From the NCBI RefSeq assembly GCF_964199755.1, contig NC_133897.1, positions 162,080,678 through 162,144,677 of the forward strand: a stretch of DNA of 64,000 nt, read 5' to 3'. This DNA is from Larus michahellis (Eukaryota; Chordata; Aves; Charadriiformes; Laridae). Each line of letters opens with the position of its first letter. Position 1 is the first letter of the stretch. Positions 36,120 through 49,676 of the stretch are shown here, piece by piece. The position numbers and the translations under genes were made by a program. Under the pieces are notes generated by a model. It made no database searches, had not been told where the DNA came from, and was given only the letters and a program-made list of their open reading frames with translations.

Positions 36120-38807
36120 GTGAGGGCTGGCGGCGGCCGATTGGGGCCGCTTCGTCCCGCCGCGGGGACGAGCCGGAGTTGGTGAGGGGGTGACTTTCCG
36201 CTTTGCACCGCTCGGTGGGGTGGGTTTTTGTGTGTTCGGGCCGTTGGTGTTTACAGGCTCCTGCCCCTTCCCCTCCCTGGGCTGCGGGGAGCAGCTGAGG
36301 GGCGCTGCCCGGGCTGGGCTCTGCCCGCCCCAGCCCGGCTTCCAGGGCTGCTCCAGCGCATCCCCCTGGGCGATGCCTCCCCACATCTCGCCTCTTTCCT
36401 AGGTGGTTTTTACAGCCGCGAAGGCGTGATCGCTCACTGCTCGAGTTACACGTTATTCCGAGTTGGATGGTTGGGTAGAATAGCTTGGGTCTTCAGCGCT
36501 CTGCTTGGGCTTCCAGTTGGTTAAAACGCCAAAAGGTTTTCCTGTTTTACCCTGATGATGTGTTTCTGAAAAATAAATAGCTTATTGCTTAAATATGTGT
36601 GAGCCTTTTTAAAAAGGAGCCTACAACTGATGCCCTTTCCAAGGAACTTTCGGCTCTATAGGTATAATATTAAGGAACCAACAATACCTTTTGGTGAATC
36701 TTTTAAAAACCTCAAAGCATATTTTCTTTTGCAATTATATAACTCCAAATAATAAGTGATTCTGACCTGTTCTTCATCTGACATGTCCCATATGCTTTAA
36801 AGTGCTAGCTCTTTGTTTCGGTGATACTACACTGAATAGAAAAGTAATATGTGGTTTACAGTGTGATCTAATCTAAATTTGGCAGTATTGTATAATCGGC
36901 AGGTGACTTTCAAGTACAGCTCTGTAGAGGCAAACACTTGATACAGTGCTTGGGATGGTCAAGTGAAATAAGTACCAACTGATCTTCTAATATAACTTAA
37001 TGACAGCACAAATGATTTTGGCTTCAATCGAAGTGCTTAGAGCTGTGCTAGTGTACTTTACTTCCTATAACAGGAATAGGTGTAAATCAATGTGGCTCCT
37101 TTTAATGCGTTGTTGTAGGTTTTTGATGAATTGCAAATGCCCATCACTAAATCAGAAGGAGAATCAACTATTGTCTGAAATATTCTGGAGTTAGGGGTAA
37201 CTGTCAATGTTTCAGCTGTGGAATGTGTATGCCATGTGATTTGTAGCTGCATGTCTTTGGATGGTTGGTATTTTGCATATTTTTTCCTAACTTCATGAAA
37301 ATACTACTGTTGATAGTGGGAGAAGGAGAATTATGTTAATAAATATGTATTTGTATTGCTTCCTGTAAATAAACTTGTTTAAATTTAGCTTGATGGCTGA
37401 GAATTTAAGGCTGTAAATTAGTGAAGTTCTTCTCCAGCTGCTGAAGGAACAGTCTTTTTTGCACATGTAAATTATTTCAGGAAGTTACAGGAGTACATGA
37501 CTTACTATTTTACAAACAGTGTTTATGGAAGTAGATATGACACTGTGACTTTTATCAAAACTGACTTTTTAGGACCATGGTAATTTTTGAGGTTTTCACT
37601 GAAATGAGAAATTAGAGGGCAGATGAGCTTCTGCCTGCTTTTATCATGTAATACTTGGTATCTGCATGCATATTTTCAGCTCCAAAAATAAATTATATTG
37701 CCAGTGAAAAAAATAATGTGGATGGATGTGGATCTAATGTCTTTGTTCTAGTATGTCTCTAGACTTTTTGCTTACTTTGAGAGTGAAGTCTTACATTACA
37801 TTTGAAGTATTTCACATGTTAGAGACAGCTAAAAAAGATTAAGGAGTGTGACTGTCAACTGGTTAACTGTGTTTTGAAATGCAGATTTGCATACTATCTA
37901 TGTAAAATATCTATTTTGGGCAGTTGTAGAGTCACCAAAAAACCAAATAAGGTGAAGTGACTGTATAATACAGTTAGGAAATGTAAGAGGAGATGTTTTA
38001 CGAACCCATCTTGTTATGACACTAACTTTGTCAATGATGTTTTTCTTGATTGTGACAATTTTGTGCAGCAAATATTAGTGGAAATGTATATATTATAGTT
38101 CTCACTTGTACTTTATGTGTCAGGTCCACTGAGTTTTTTTCTATGATAGTCCAGTGAGCAGGCAAATTAAATGGCTTGTCTAACTTCTTTAACTGGGTTT
38201 GTTTAGCTTTTCAATTTAGAATGAAACATGTTTCTCAGTTTGGCTTCTTCCAGATATGTGTGAGAATGTCTTAGCAAAGGTTTTAAGTGCTTAAAATAAC
38301 CAGCTTAATTATGTAATAGCATTTTGATGTCATAATACAGATAGTAAATGTAATACTACTTAAACTGGAATACTGTAGATCAGCCAACTTTCTTCATAAA
38401 CTCAAGACTGATTTGTAAGACTTGTATGGTTGAATTAAATCCTTCCAAGATGCTGAAGGAATTGAAGTGTGTGTACTGTGTAGACGGAAGAGCCAAACTG
38501 CTAACAGATTTCTAACCATGTTGAAAACTGGTTTCTAGGGAAAAGTCCCATGTTTAGTCTTCCAAAATCTGTTAATTATACTTCTCAAATGGAAGTGGAC
38601 ACATCTGCATATTATGCATATAATTACCAATTATAATTTGGGTATATACAAATTACATAATTTTAAATGTTAGAGGAAAAAAGTGGAACCTGAAATGCTT
38701 TTAGAATTCCAGGGTAGCCCTTCAGTTGAAAAAGAACGATGTGGAGGTAACTGGAATGCTGCAAGAATACTCTCCAGGGCAGTATTATTAATCTGTATTT
38801 CAGAATT

Positions 38808-38827
38808 AAGAGATGCTAGCATCTCTT
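38808..38827. repeat. Perfect 20-bp palindrome in intron 1
   Basis: AAGAGATGCTAGCATCTCTT equals its own reverse complement. No repeat family recognised around it. Confidence 0.9.
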
Positions 38828-41800
38828 CTCTCCCTGACAAAACCTTGTTTTAAGCATTTTGAAAGCATTAAAATCAAAGATCAGTGTCCTTCATTGTTCC
38901 TGAATAGTGCATGGAAGTATTGATTTTTTTTTGTTGAAAACTCTGCTAAAGTATTTGATGACTTGTCTCTTTGGGACAAATATATAAGATGTATTTCTTA
39001 AATTTTGCTTTAAATGGTCATTGAAACATTCAGCTGCTGCTTAAATTTTAGAACAGGAGACTAGACTATATCCTTCACTCTCATTAAGATGATTTACTTG
39101 TATACTTGAACATTAAGCCTTCCTGAAAAGGGATATTTTTACCTGTAAACCTTTAAACACGTTATAGATTGGCAGAAGACTTATTTTGCGTGTGTAGTAA
39201 GGTGACCATGCTAATAGGATTACTTTGCAGCTGGTACAGACAATGGGAACTGGAACATTATGTCCAATTATTATCTTATTATAAGTTCTGTAATTGAAGA
39301 ACCTTGGGAAATAGGAGTTTCTGTGAAGTGTGAGTTTAGTATGTGTTTATTTGTATTTTTCTATTTACAGCTGATATTTATGCATAATCTGAAAAATATT
39401 TTTGTGTGTGAAAGTGATGCTTGTTCTGCAATCAGGCTGGTTCTTTGTGTGTATCATTGCAAAGCACTGAGCAGCTTTACTTTTTAACCTTTTTGAGACC
39501 TTTGTTTTGGAGGCTGACTGTTTGCATGTGGGGTTGTATGTAAATGTGCAGGTGCGATGTTGATTGTGACAACTTAATTTGCGAGTGATGCTGGTAAAAA
39601 AAAATTTGGAAGATCTCTAAGAGAAGAGTTACGTTATCTTCATTGCCTTCTCTCACATCTATGCATAGTACAGATTCATGACAAGTATTTTGTGAATATT
39701 GGGTAAAGTATGTGAAATTGCAGATGATAGAAGCTAACTGTAAATAAAACATGTTGATACCAGACAAGTTTTGTCACAGGGGAGACATTAAAATGAATGC
39801 CTGGCACTTGTTTGATCTGTGTAATGTTAAATATGTAGGTAGAGAGGACTCTGTAATCAAAGTTAGGGCAACTGAAATCCTTATGAGTCCTGGTGCCATT
39901 GCTGAAAGACCGCTTTTACTTTTCTGTAGGCTGTACCGGTGGTATTTGTCCTTCCAAGCTCATTTTAGCTACACTGAGATTTGAGGTAATGTCTTAAATT
40001 GGCGAGGCTACCTTTAAATTATTGTCAATGAGATGATGTACAGGAATAAGAAGGCTTTCCATCAGTAGATGGCTGTATGTGCTAGCTCTATATCGAATGA
40101 CTTTGTTGAGCCATGTGACTAGCAGTGATCAGCAGAGGCTTGCTGCTGCTTGTGTCAAATTCGGAGTAGGAGTTCAATAATCAAATAGACCAGTACCTCC
40201 CTAAATATCAGGGAGACTGGAGTGCGAGGAAAAGTGTACTGACTTTCTGCATTGTGGAAGATATTAACTCTCTGATTTTTTTAGCAGGTGAGGGATAGCT
40301 TTGTAAAAAATCTTTGAAGTAGGAACTTATAAATTAAGGTTTCATACTGTTATTGATTTTGAATAAATATGTCTTGTTATGTAAGGGCTTCTGGGTCCTT
40401 AGCAAGGACTTTCTTTAAATTTTCACAGATCTAAAAGATGTATTTGATTATATGTAGTGAAGTGACATGTATATGTTGTGATATAAACAATCAGTTTCCT
40501 ACTGAATCATCCACTTTCCTCTGAGGACAGTCATTTCATGGCATGGAACAGATGTGTGGTGCTGCTTGTTCCCAGTCCCTAATGGTGTTACATGTACTCC
40601 GTTGCAGAACAACCTCAAACTCTCCTTTGTTTCTCATTGTAGTCTCAATCATATGAGCAACACTTGTTTCAAGTGTCCTTGCTCTTAGAGGCTGGAAAAA
40701 CACTTTATGAAGGTCATAGGCATTTTGTAAAGCAAATATAACTGAAGAAAGATGATTGGGTTTTAAGATTACTTGGGAGTGTCTTATTGATTTGAATAAC
40801 ATAGTAAATTTTGTAATATGCCTTTCAGAGAAAGATTTTTTTTTTTCAGACAGCAGGTCACTTTAAGTCATCTTTCTTAGAGGTTAACTAGACAAAAGAA
40901 ACTCTTCCGTTGTCTTCTAGTAATCAGACTTCAAAAAACAGTTTATAAAAATGTTGGGGGGGGAATTAGTTGTTTGGCAGGTTCAGTGTGATGAGAAATT
41001 TAGTGACAGTAATGGGAATGGATATGGTGTGATGGTAGAACCATAAAATCACGGAAGGCTGATGTTGGTTCTATTTCTGTTTTCATAAAACAGCATGGAA
41101 AGTAATACAGCTCGGAGTCAAGAAGGGATATTTCAGAGACTGTCCCTTGTGTCTCAGCCTTCCTTGTTCAGTAACACTTCAGAACTTCATGTTTTTCTAA
41201 TGGTTGGCTATTTGCTTTTACTACAGTGAAACTGTGTTGGGAAAGTCACAGGACTTATTAACAATTAGATTCCAGTCTTGGTCCCTTAAAAGGCTGGGGA
41301 AGTGATTTATCAGGTATTCCAGTCATGTTAACAGGGCTGCTGTGAAATGCAGCTGAAGATAATCATACATACTTCACCCTAGGCTCATCTGCTCTGAAGC
41401 ATGACTCTAGCCTGCAGCCACTCACCAATGATCACATTTAGTCTAAAGCTGACTTCTAATTCACTTGCACACTTACTTTGGCAGTCAATGAGAGAGATCG
41501 AATTTAAAGGTTTCAAATTTAGACTGACATGGTTTGTCACTTTCAATCCTTTTCAACACCAGCCATGCAAATTAAAACTGTAACCTTCTGAGTACTTATG
41601 TACTGGAGAAATCAGAAAGAAGGTCACAGCACCAAATGGCTGCTCTCCTGGCCTGTGGCTTGTTTGACTTAACTTGCATGTACTTAAAATCTATGTATGT
41701 GACCTTCCTGCCCTCTGAGTTTTTCCCCCCTCTGACTTGAAGGGTAATTAAGAAACAAAATTTAGGATGTGCTTTGATTTGAAAGAATTAGGTACCACAG

Positions 41801-44288
41801 TTCAGACCTGAGTAGCTTGTGTAAAGTATTCAGTGTGGTACTGCATGACTTTTTAATTAGCATTTAGCAGTTTCAGTAAAAAGCATGTTTAAACAGATGA
41901 ACTGGTAACTGACATGCCTAATATTTTATGGTGAATTAACCAACTGTTCTTAGCTGAGCTCTGCAGGAATCTTGCAAGCTTAGTGTTTACATTATTAATA
42001 CTGTTTTTCAAATAGAAAATTATAAAGGATGTTTATACTGGGCAAGTGGAGTATCTTGATAAAGTGGGGTTATCTACCCCTGAGAGCTGGGAAGGCCAGT
42101 CTCACCTGCGCAGTGGGAGCTGCATGGTGGGGGTGGCAGTAGTTCTGGGAATGGCTTAAAAGCTAGCTAATTGTGAGCTCCATGTGCATCACTAGCTAGA
42201 AAATGAGTGTCTTTATGGCCTTAAGCTAAGGCTCTAAGCACTTACGGACTAGAGAATTTCATTTTGTTGTGACATTCTAGGGCCAGAAATCATGTGTCTT
42301 AATCTTGAAGAAGATAACGGGAAAACCCACAATGCTTTGCAAGCTTGAGAAGGTCTGTAGGCCTCTTGCTAGTCTGCCTTACTGCCTTCACAGAGGTAAA
42401 TAAAGGTGCTAAGAGGCCCTTCAAACTGGTAATGAGGTGTCTGGCCAAAAAAGTGTGAATGAAAAAAATAAAGCACAGTGCTTTAGCAATGGATGATTAA
42501 CTCTTAAATAGAAGAACGGGGTAGACTTTGCATCTCTTGGCATATTTAATTCAAAATGAGATGCATTTCTGGCCACCTAATCTTTACTAAGTTATTAGGC
42601 TCTTTAAACTGCCAGTGACTTGGGATATACAATAGGTATACACTGGCTATTTATGGTAAGGAGCAAATTAAAGAGTAGCAACTGGGGAGGTGGAATGAAG
42701 AAACATTTTTGTTAAGCTGAGAAAGCTGTATTTTTGAGTGTTTCAACAACTGAGCAGTCCACGTGTTATTCTTTGTGTTTATCCTATCTGAAAATATTCC
42801 TTTGCTTGAACTCAACTCTGTCATATTTATCACTTACTGTTATGTTTTGTGTTATTTTTATCCTTTTACCTTTTTGTCAAGGTAAAATTAATAAGAAACT
42901 GGAAAGTTAAATGGATTTCCTTCCTATTCTCCATTTCCAGTTGCTGTTTTGCTGGCTGCCTTCCATTTCTTATTTTGATGTGTTTATCAGGCTTTTGGCT
43001 TCAGCTAGCAGCTCTCAACAGGAACAAAGTTGCAAGGCAGCAAACAAATGTCAGTTTAATTCTTGCAGTTGGTAAATCTTTCACTTCTTTGGCCTATATA
43101 GGTGTTCTTTTATAGGTCTTCATTTTCTATGAGGCATTTCTTGACAAAATAATTGGAAACCAAAAAGATTAGAAATCATTTCAGTAAACCTATTGTTCTT
43201 GCACTTAATCCAAAAGAAAATTTGTTATAACAACTGCTGCTGTGCTGATCTTGGTATAATGTACTGACAGTGAAAATCCAAAGTTGCAAATCCTTTGAGG
43301 ATTTACTGATTTTCTTCAACTTTATTAATCCATTTGGATTGTACAAAAGGAGTAGTCGGTAGAGGAAGATGCCTTTTCGTGGACAAGACAGAATCTAGGA
43401 GGAGGTCAAAATTGCTTCTGTTGCTCTGATGCTGCATTTACTGAATGCTTGAAGAGTAAATGCATCTGTAGTATCTTACTGCCTCATCCAGTAATGGTGC
43501 TCTGGGAACCAGATGTGTTTGAAAGCAAAAAGTTTTAGATATTTTCAGCCAGTTTCCCCTGCTGCTTTGTGATGGTGTTTTAAAAGGGTGTAGAAGTGGA
43601 AGGACTGCTTTTAATGCAGTTATTCTTGCTTTCATGTGTCGTCTTTTTCCAGTTAACTGATAAAGGACAAAAGTTGTTACTGGTTCCTTTTGATCAGTGT
43701 CCTAATTAACTAGAGGTGGCAGTGAAGCACTGCTCTAGGCACTAACTAAAGTACTCATCCTTTCATGGTTTTTTATGCTTAACTATACCTTACACCTCTT
43801 CCCGAGTTTGAAGGAAAACAGATTTTTTTTTCTCTTCTAGACTTGACTTCACATAGTTTGATCACAATGCTCTTGGTCCATTTGTATAGTCATGGAAGTT
43901 CAGAAACCTAGAGTGGTTTTGCACTTTACTAATTAGTGACTGCTTCATGACCACTTCCAGCCTGTGTGTTTTTTTTTTTTTTAGGATCAAGAAGTCCTAA
44001 TTTCAAGGAAGAAGGTAGTATCACAGTGACTTTTCTGTCTTCCTTACAGGGGTTCCTCAAAACTTTTGTGGTAGGTGGAGGAGTTGTTCAAAGTGAAATG
44101 ATTTCTAACTAATGATTAGACTTGGTTTCTCCCTTTAAATCCTGATGTGTGTGGAGGAGCTGATCTGCTTCACAGCAGATAGATTTCAGTGGTATCTTTA
44201 GCTCTAGTTAATGCTTGCTGCTTTTCTAGAGATATGCTAATTGATATCCTAGGCTGACCGGCCTGCAAGGTGAAGTGTGGCATCTTAG

Positions 44289-44355
44289 TACTAGATTTTA
44301 AGACTGGGAAGGACCACTGTGGTCTGACTTGTCTTGTGTAGCACAAATTGGTCTT
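44289..44355 (-). mobile_element. Ancient CR1/L3-type LINE 3' fragment, antisense, intron 1
   Basis: AGATTTTAAGACTGGGAAGG, then ACCACTGTGGTCTGACTTGTC, resembles the 3' end of old amniote CR1/L3 elements, where a 'ttaaggccagaagggacca...gtctgacctcctg' pattern is characteristic. About 65 bp, strongly diverged. The family is recalled, not searched. Confidence 0.55.
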
Positions 44356-44781
44356 AAAGATTCTTTCTCTTACCATATACCCTTGACCTTTTTATTACAC
44401 CATGCATCTGTGGTCTGGAAAAATGATTAGGTTTTTATTGGCCTACTGTATAAAAGCATACAACAGAAGATTTATCATGTTTTTAAAGCTTACTGTATCT
44501 GTTCTTCAGATATTTTTTCTGCAGACACTTGAAATATTCACAGAAACCTGTTAATACCATGTGGAACAAATGTTGGGAATGACATAAGTGTTGTAATATA
44601 AAATGCTTGTGAGGGAACTAATGATCCTTTAAGATTTCTTCCAGCCTTTTTTTCTGTGAATCTGGGGATCTCGGGCAATTATGAATATGAACACACTTTG
44701 GAAAGAGCAGAAGTGTTCCACAATAGGTTTCCCTGTAGGATACCTACAGATCATCTTAAATACAGTGATGCTGAAATTTTG

Positions 44782-44970
44782 AAGATGCGATGATTTAAGA
44801 TGCGATGCAGCTGCGCTTCTCCCGGTGGTGTGGAGCCGCGGTGCCGCCGCGCTGCCCGCCGCGGGGACCCGCACACGGGTGCTGGGTGACAGCGGTCTCT
44901 GCAGCCAGACGTGTTCCGTCCACATCCTAAGACGCAGGTCCCTGCTGAAAGCGGACACTCCGTTGGTTGC
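44782..44970. other. Isolated CpG-rich patch inside intron 1
   Basis: A short stretch with roughly 19 CpG in about 150 bp (44811-44960), surrounded by CpG-poor, AT-rich intron. It is preceded by an 11-bp direct repeat, AAGATGCGATG, at 44782-44792 and 44797-44807. Open frames cross it on both strands (44825-45034 plus, 44629-44958 minus), but neither shows a domain. It could be an unmethylated regulatory element, an unannotated first exon, or an inserted sequence of unknown family. Confidence 0.6.
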
Positions 44971-45387
44971 GACTTCAGAGTTCGAGAATCATTTTGCCAA
45001 TGTTACTTTTCACATAGCGGATATAAACGGTTGATGCTCTAGGTGTAAAGGCTTTAATTGGTAACTGGCCTCTTTGAAATTAGCATTGGTTGCATCTTTC
45101 TGCTTGGCCATCTTGGACGTATTTGTCCTTACTGCTCATACCTCAAGCATGAGTTTAGGCTCAAAAATAGACAGAATGCTGTGGCTGTAATAGAACTGCC
45201 TTATCTTTGGACACAGGGCTTCCAAATATGATTGAGATGTGGATGGGGGCTGAAATAGCTTTGGCCTGTGCTGTTCTCTTGATGTATGCTTTAACTAGTA
45301 AGATTGCTGTTAGTCAGTCCAATTTGATAAGTGTTGAATGAAGTTTTAAAAGAAGTACTTTGCCAGACTTTTAAGATCTAAGCTCTT

Positions 45388-45600
45388 AAAATCCCGGAAA
45401 GTTTAGAGTTGGAAGAGACCTTAAAAACCATCTAGTTACAACCCCCTGCTATGGGCAGGGACACCTCCCACCAGACCAGGCTGCTCAGAGCCCCATCCAG
45501 CCTGGCCTTGAACCCCTCCAGGGATGGGGCATCCACAACTTCTCTGGGCAACCTGTGCCAGTGTCTCACCACCCTCACAGTAAAGGATTTCTTCCTAATC
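45388..45600 (-). mobile_element. CR1 LINE 3'-end fragment, antisense, intron 1
   Basis: About 210 bp matching the CR1 3' untranslated region in minus orientation: GTTGGAAGAGACCTT near the tail, then the CTCCCACCAGACCAGGCTGC and CTCTGGGCAACCTGTGCCAG blocks seen, in the other orientation, in the copy at 22.7 kb. It ends abruptly at 45600. Confidence 0.92.
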
Positions 45601-48600
45601 ACGTTATGATCAGCTGATTAAATGGAGAGTGCAGGGAAAGTTCTATAATGCTGCTTATAAATAGTTTGTTCATAGATACACTTAAAGAATTTACAAGTCT
45701 CCTGAAATAATAGTCCTTGTTTGGAACACTAAGTAATAGGTCATATAGTTCAATATAAGGTTAATTAAAATTGCTGATGTGTGTTTCATTATCATATAAG
45801 TGGTAAGTAGCTGGCTGTGAGATCAGCTCTATGAAGAACTCTAGACAAATTAGCCTTTCTAAATTAATGCCCCTGATAGAAGAAAATGTATGTGATTCTT
45901 TCTTAACTAGTAGATCATAGTTTCTTTAGACTTCAGTGGTATGCTGAGCATTATGCTAACATAATGTATTTTCTGCCTCTAAGTAGTTTGTAGGACCTCC
46001 AGACACTGCTGCCTTATTTCTGTCAATGTGCTCAAAGCAATGACCAGAGCTTTCAGTGGCTGGTTGTATTGGCTGGAAGGCTACCTGTTACGATGGCTTG
46101 CATGAAGGTGATGCTGAGAAGTTAGCGGCTCTAGGCACTAACTTACATACTCAGCTTCCTGGGTGGACTCCTGCTTGGTCTTTCTGCTGGGGAAAACAGT
46201 GACATGGTTAGAAAAAATTAATCAGAAGTACTTTTCTTTGCCACTTGAATAAGTAGGACATAAAACTATAGGCTTTCTGTACAGTCCTTTCAGAATCCTT
46301 TGCTTAACTTGGTATTATTGTATAGGAGTAATACCTGGCTAGAGCTCAAACCAGGAGTTTGTAGTGAGTAAATTTTTCAGGGTAACTCTTCATTATTCAT
46401 AAGTCTGCAAGTCGTGTTAATCATGTAGGTATGCCTTGTCAGCATTTGTATGAGGTATTTTTGGGTACCTCATTTGGAAGGCTTTGGTGCAGTTATCAAA
46501 GGAGAGATTTGAAGCTTTTCTGCAGAGTCATCTGAAAAAAAAAAGAGTGCAGATACAAAGAAAGCAAACATAGTCCTTTTATTCAGATTTGGCACCTTAA
46601 AATGTGGCTGTGCATACTTGTCAGTAACGGATGTCAAGCTGTGTTGTAATGAAACAAATGTTAGAGCATTATTTTCCCCTTCATTTTATATATGACTAAT
46701 TAGCTATTTGAGCTGTATCAATTATAGTCAATCAGCTTTTTGTAATAACCCATTTTCCCTCTTCACCTTACAGTATTTCATCCTCCAGACAGCTATCCTG
46801 ACATGGGAGAAATTTTTACATGTAACTAATTGAAATACTAACAGAGTAGTGAATGGCAATTTCAGGCTAGGCTATGAAATGTAGAAATAAGAGCAGATGG
46901 CTCCTTCAGAAAAATAGATTAAAGAGAATAGATGCTCCTGGCCAGCTATGTAGTTAATCCCTTGCTTCTTGTCCAGAGGTACTGCCAATAGATAGGTATT
47001 ATGCAAGAGCAAAATAAAAGCTGTATGAATTTAATGAAAAAAAGCTTTTCCTCATTTGCAGCTCTTTCTGATAATTTAGTTTTATGTTCATATGTAAGAT
47101 ATGCAATAGTAAATTGAAATAATAACCTGTTAAACTAGCTGTGTGTTCCTTTGGAAAGGGATACTACAAAAAGGAACAATCCTGGGAATGTAGTTCCATT
47201 TATATTCAGCAAAGATTCATTTTAGCATTTCTGGTATTTCCTGGCTCTGTGGCATGCTGAGTCTTCAAACCCTCAGGTCAGATTTTGTAGAGGTATTGGT
47301 GCCTATATTTTTCCTGTTGGTTTGACAAAGACTTTAACTTTCCATGTTAAATGTCTTTTCCAGATTTATTATTAGTGGGCAGTTGGATCTTTTTCAGTTC
47401 AGTTAAGCACCTTTTTCTTGGGTTTATGTGAAGTAGCACATTCCAGCATTTTAGGTGGTTAGTCTGTTTGTAACTAGGTAAGTCATTCCTGCACTTGATC
47501 TAAAATCAATGAATCAAGGAGGAGTAGTGAGATTTGAAACTTAATATGCACATGAACCATTCTTTAGGAAGACTTATTTGTGGGACTATAAGAACACAGT
47601 GTGACTTCTGTTTTGGTCTTTTGTTCTTCCCAAATGCACTCTTATGTTTTGTTTCTCTCCAGTAGCAAGGAGTGATAGAACAATTTACCATATTAAGTGG
47701 TTATTGCTTTCTCTGGAAACTGGAGCATCAAAATTTCCTTTCCCATACAGAAGCAATTCAGACATCACTGGACCAAGAAATAATGGCACCTCAGGTTCTT
47801 GACACGTACATGTTTGTTGTTTCTTGGCAGACAGAAGTGGTGGAGGAGTAGAAATTTGAATATATGGGATTATGAAGGCAGGTGGGGGGGCAGGCAGGGC
47901 AGCTGCCTGTTTAGTAGCATTTTCCCAGCACTACTGATACCAGTGACCAGTTTGGCTTTAGTTCTGGTGTCTCAGCTTGAATGTAGGTGTACGTCCCTGG
48001 CTGTGAATTGTTCCACTGATCTTAAAGATGTCACCAGCCTGGTGCATGTGACACTTCCTAGTAGTTGATTATTCTGTGTGAAATCTGTAGAAATGTACTG
48101 GAATCTGCTATTCAAACTATTAAATACAGGAATTACTCCAATAAGAAAACTCATAACACAAACTATCATCACCAGGAAAAGCTGTAGTGTTCAGTGAAAG
48201 CTGGGATTTTGAAATGAGCTGGATTAAAACTAAAACCAGTAAGATTTCTAAAATTAACTCATCACATAACTAATGAGATGATGTGGCTTCTGAAACTGTG
48301 CTTTTCCACAGGGCAGTAGATGTACAAGCTGCCTTTTTGTTTTCCCTGATGATCTATCTTGCTGCAACCAAGGCCTGTAATGGATGACAAGTAATAAAAG
48401 TACTGCCTAAATAACTGTATCAAAAGTAGTGTTTTGCCTCTTGTCTGCTGGCATGGGAGTACTAGACTTCTGAAGGATGTGAAGTTTGTTAAAGTAATCC
48501 AGAGTGATGTGCTGTAGTTAGTCCCTTTTGTTCTGTGTGCACCAACTAACTTCCATAGGTTTGTTTCATACATCTGTGGGCCAGAATGCACAAATACTGC

Positions 48601-49676
48601 AGGATCTTTGGGTTGTTACCTTTTCCATAAGTATTCTGAAAGCATTTTTCAAATTCTTGAGCTATACTTGTTTTATGGATTTAAATGCAACCCATCCACA
48701 ATGTTATGTCCTTTCACACTCGCCTGCAGTTTCATATTCTTTCTGTACAAGTTCACCTCTTCACCCATCTTTCTTCCACATTAAGAGTTTGTGCTTTAGT
48801 AAACAAAGTTGCAGCCGTGAAGTCTCAGGAGTCTTAGAGCGGTTTACATCAAAGGACCAGGAAACTTGTGTTAGAATCAACAAGCTGAGAAAACTATGAG
48901 CAGCAGATTGACTCAATGCAGATATGCATGAAAGTTACTCCAGCATATTCTGTTTTCAATAGTTAATCTTTTACAGGCTCCAAAGCAGTGGTGGCATTCA
49001 CTTGACCAGGGCAGTGCCACAGAACATATAGATGCTTTTCTCAATTTCCGTAGTTAGAGTGAGATAACACGTGTTGGTAGTGGTTATATTGGATTCAGTG
49101 GGTATGAGTCTTCTAAGCTGTAACAGTGGCTGGTGCTAACTGAGTTTCACTGAATTCAGTGTAGGAATTTAGATGTAGTACAGGTACTTGTGATAGCCTT
49201 GTCTCTGTTCCTTTCTCTATCCCTGTGTGAAATATGAACAATGACAAGTTTTCTTATTGGACAGAAAGTCTATTTTTGACAGTATGGTGTTCTGGGAAGT
49301 GATGCGAAGAGATGTGTGACTTTAGAAGAATGTGTACACTCCCAGCCATGCAGAGCAGAGTAATGGTGGGGCTATGGAGAGGGGAAGTAAAGTACTGCCG
49401 TACACTGCATCTGTGCAAATCTGTTCCTCTGGCCTATTTGATGATAATCCTATGATGCAACATGAAAATCTAGCATGCTTTCAGGTTGCACACAAATCAT
49501 GGCTTTTTGGGCTACAGTATTTCATGAGAAATATGCTTTGGGTTGGGGACACAATTCACTAGAACTAGTATTCTTTAAAAATACCGAAGATGGAAAAAGT
49601 CTTTCCTCTAAAAACAAATCCTTTCAAAACTTTTCTGAAAAAAACAGTAGAAATCAAACAAGTAGCTTGCTAAAAC

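Larger units (their letters stand above)
34950..36400. promoter_or_regulatory. KHDRBS3: CpG island spanning the KHDRBS3 promoter, leader and exon 1
   Basis: GC content and CpG density rise sharply near 34950 and fall back to AT-rich DNA near 36400. This is the only long CpG island in the window. It covers the proximal promoter, the 5' leader, coding exon 1 and the first part of intron 1, the usual arrangement for a broadly used vertebrate promoter. Long open frames on both strands here (for example 34925-35458 on the minus strand) follow from the scarcity of AT-rich stop codons and are not evidence of extra genes. The edges are estimated by eye. Confidence 0.9.

Noticed and set aside
41041..41070. 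ATAAAATCACGGAAGGCTGA resembling the start of a minus-oriented CR1 tail.
   Set aside because: The resemblance is about 25 bases and the following sequence does not continue into CR1.
48528..48899. 123-codon + strand frame within intron 1 as an extra exon.
   Set aside because: No domain, composition like AT-rich intron, and no convincing splice-site pair at its ends.
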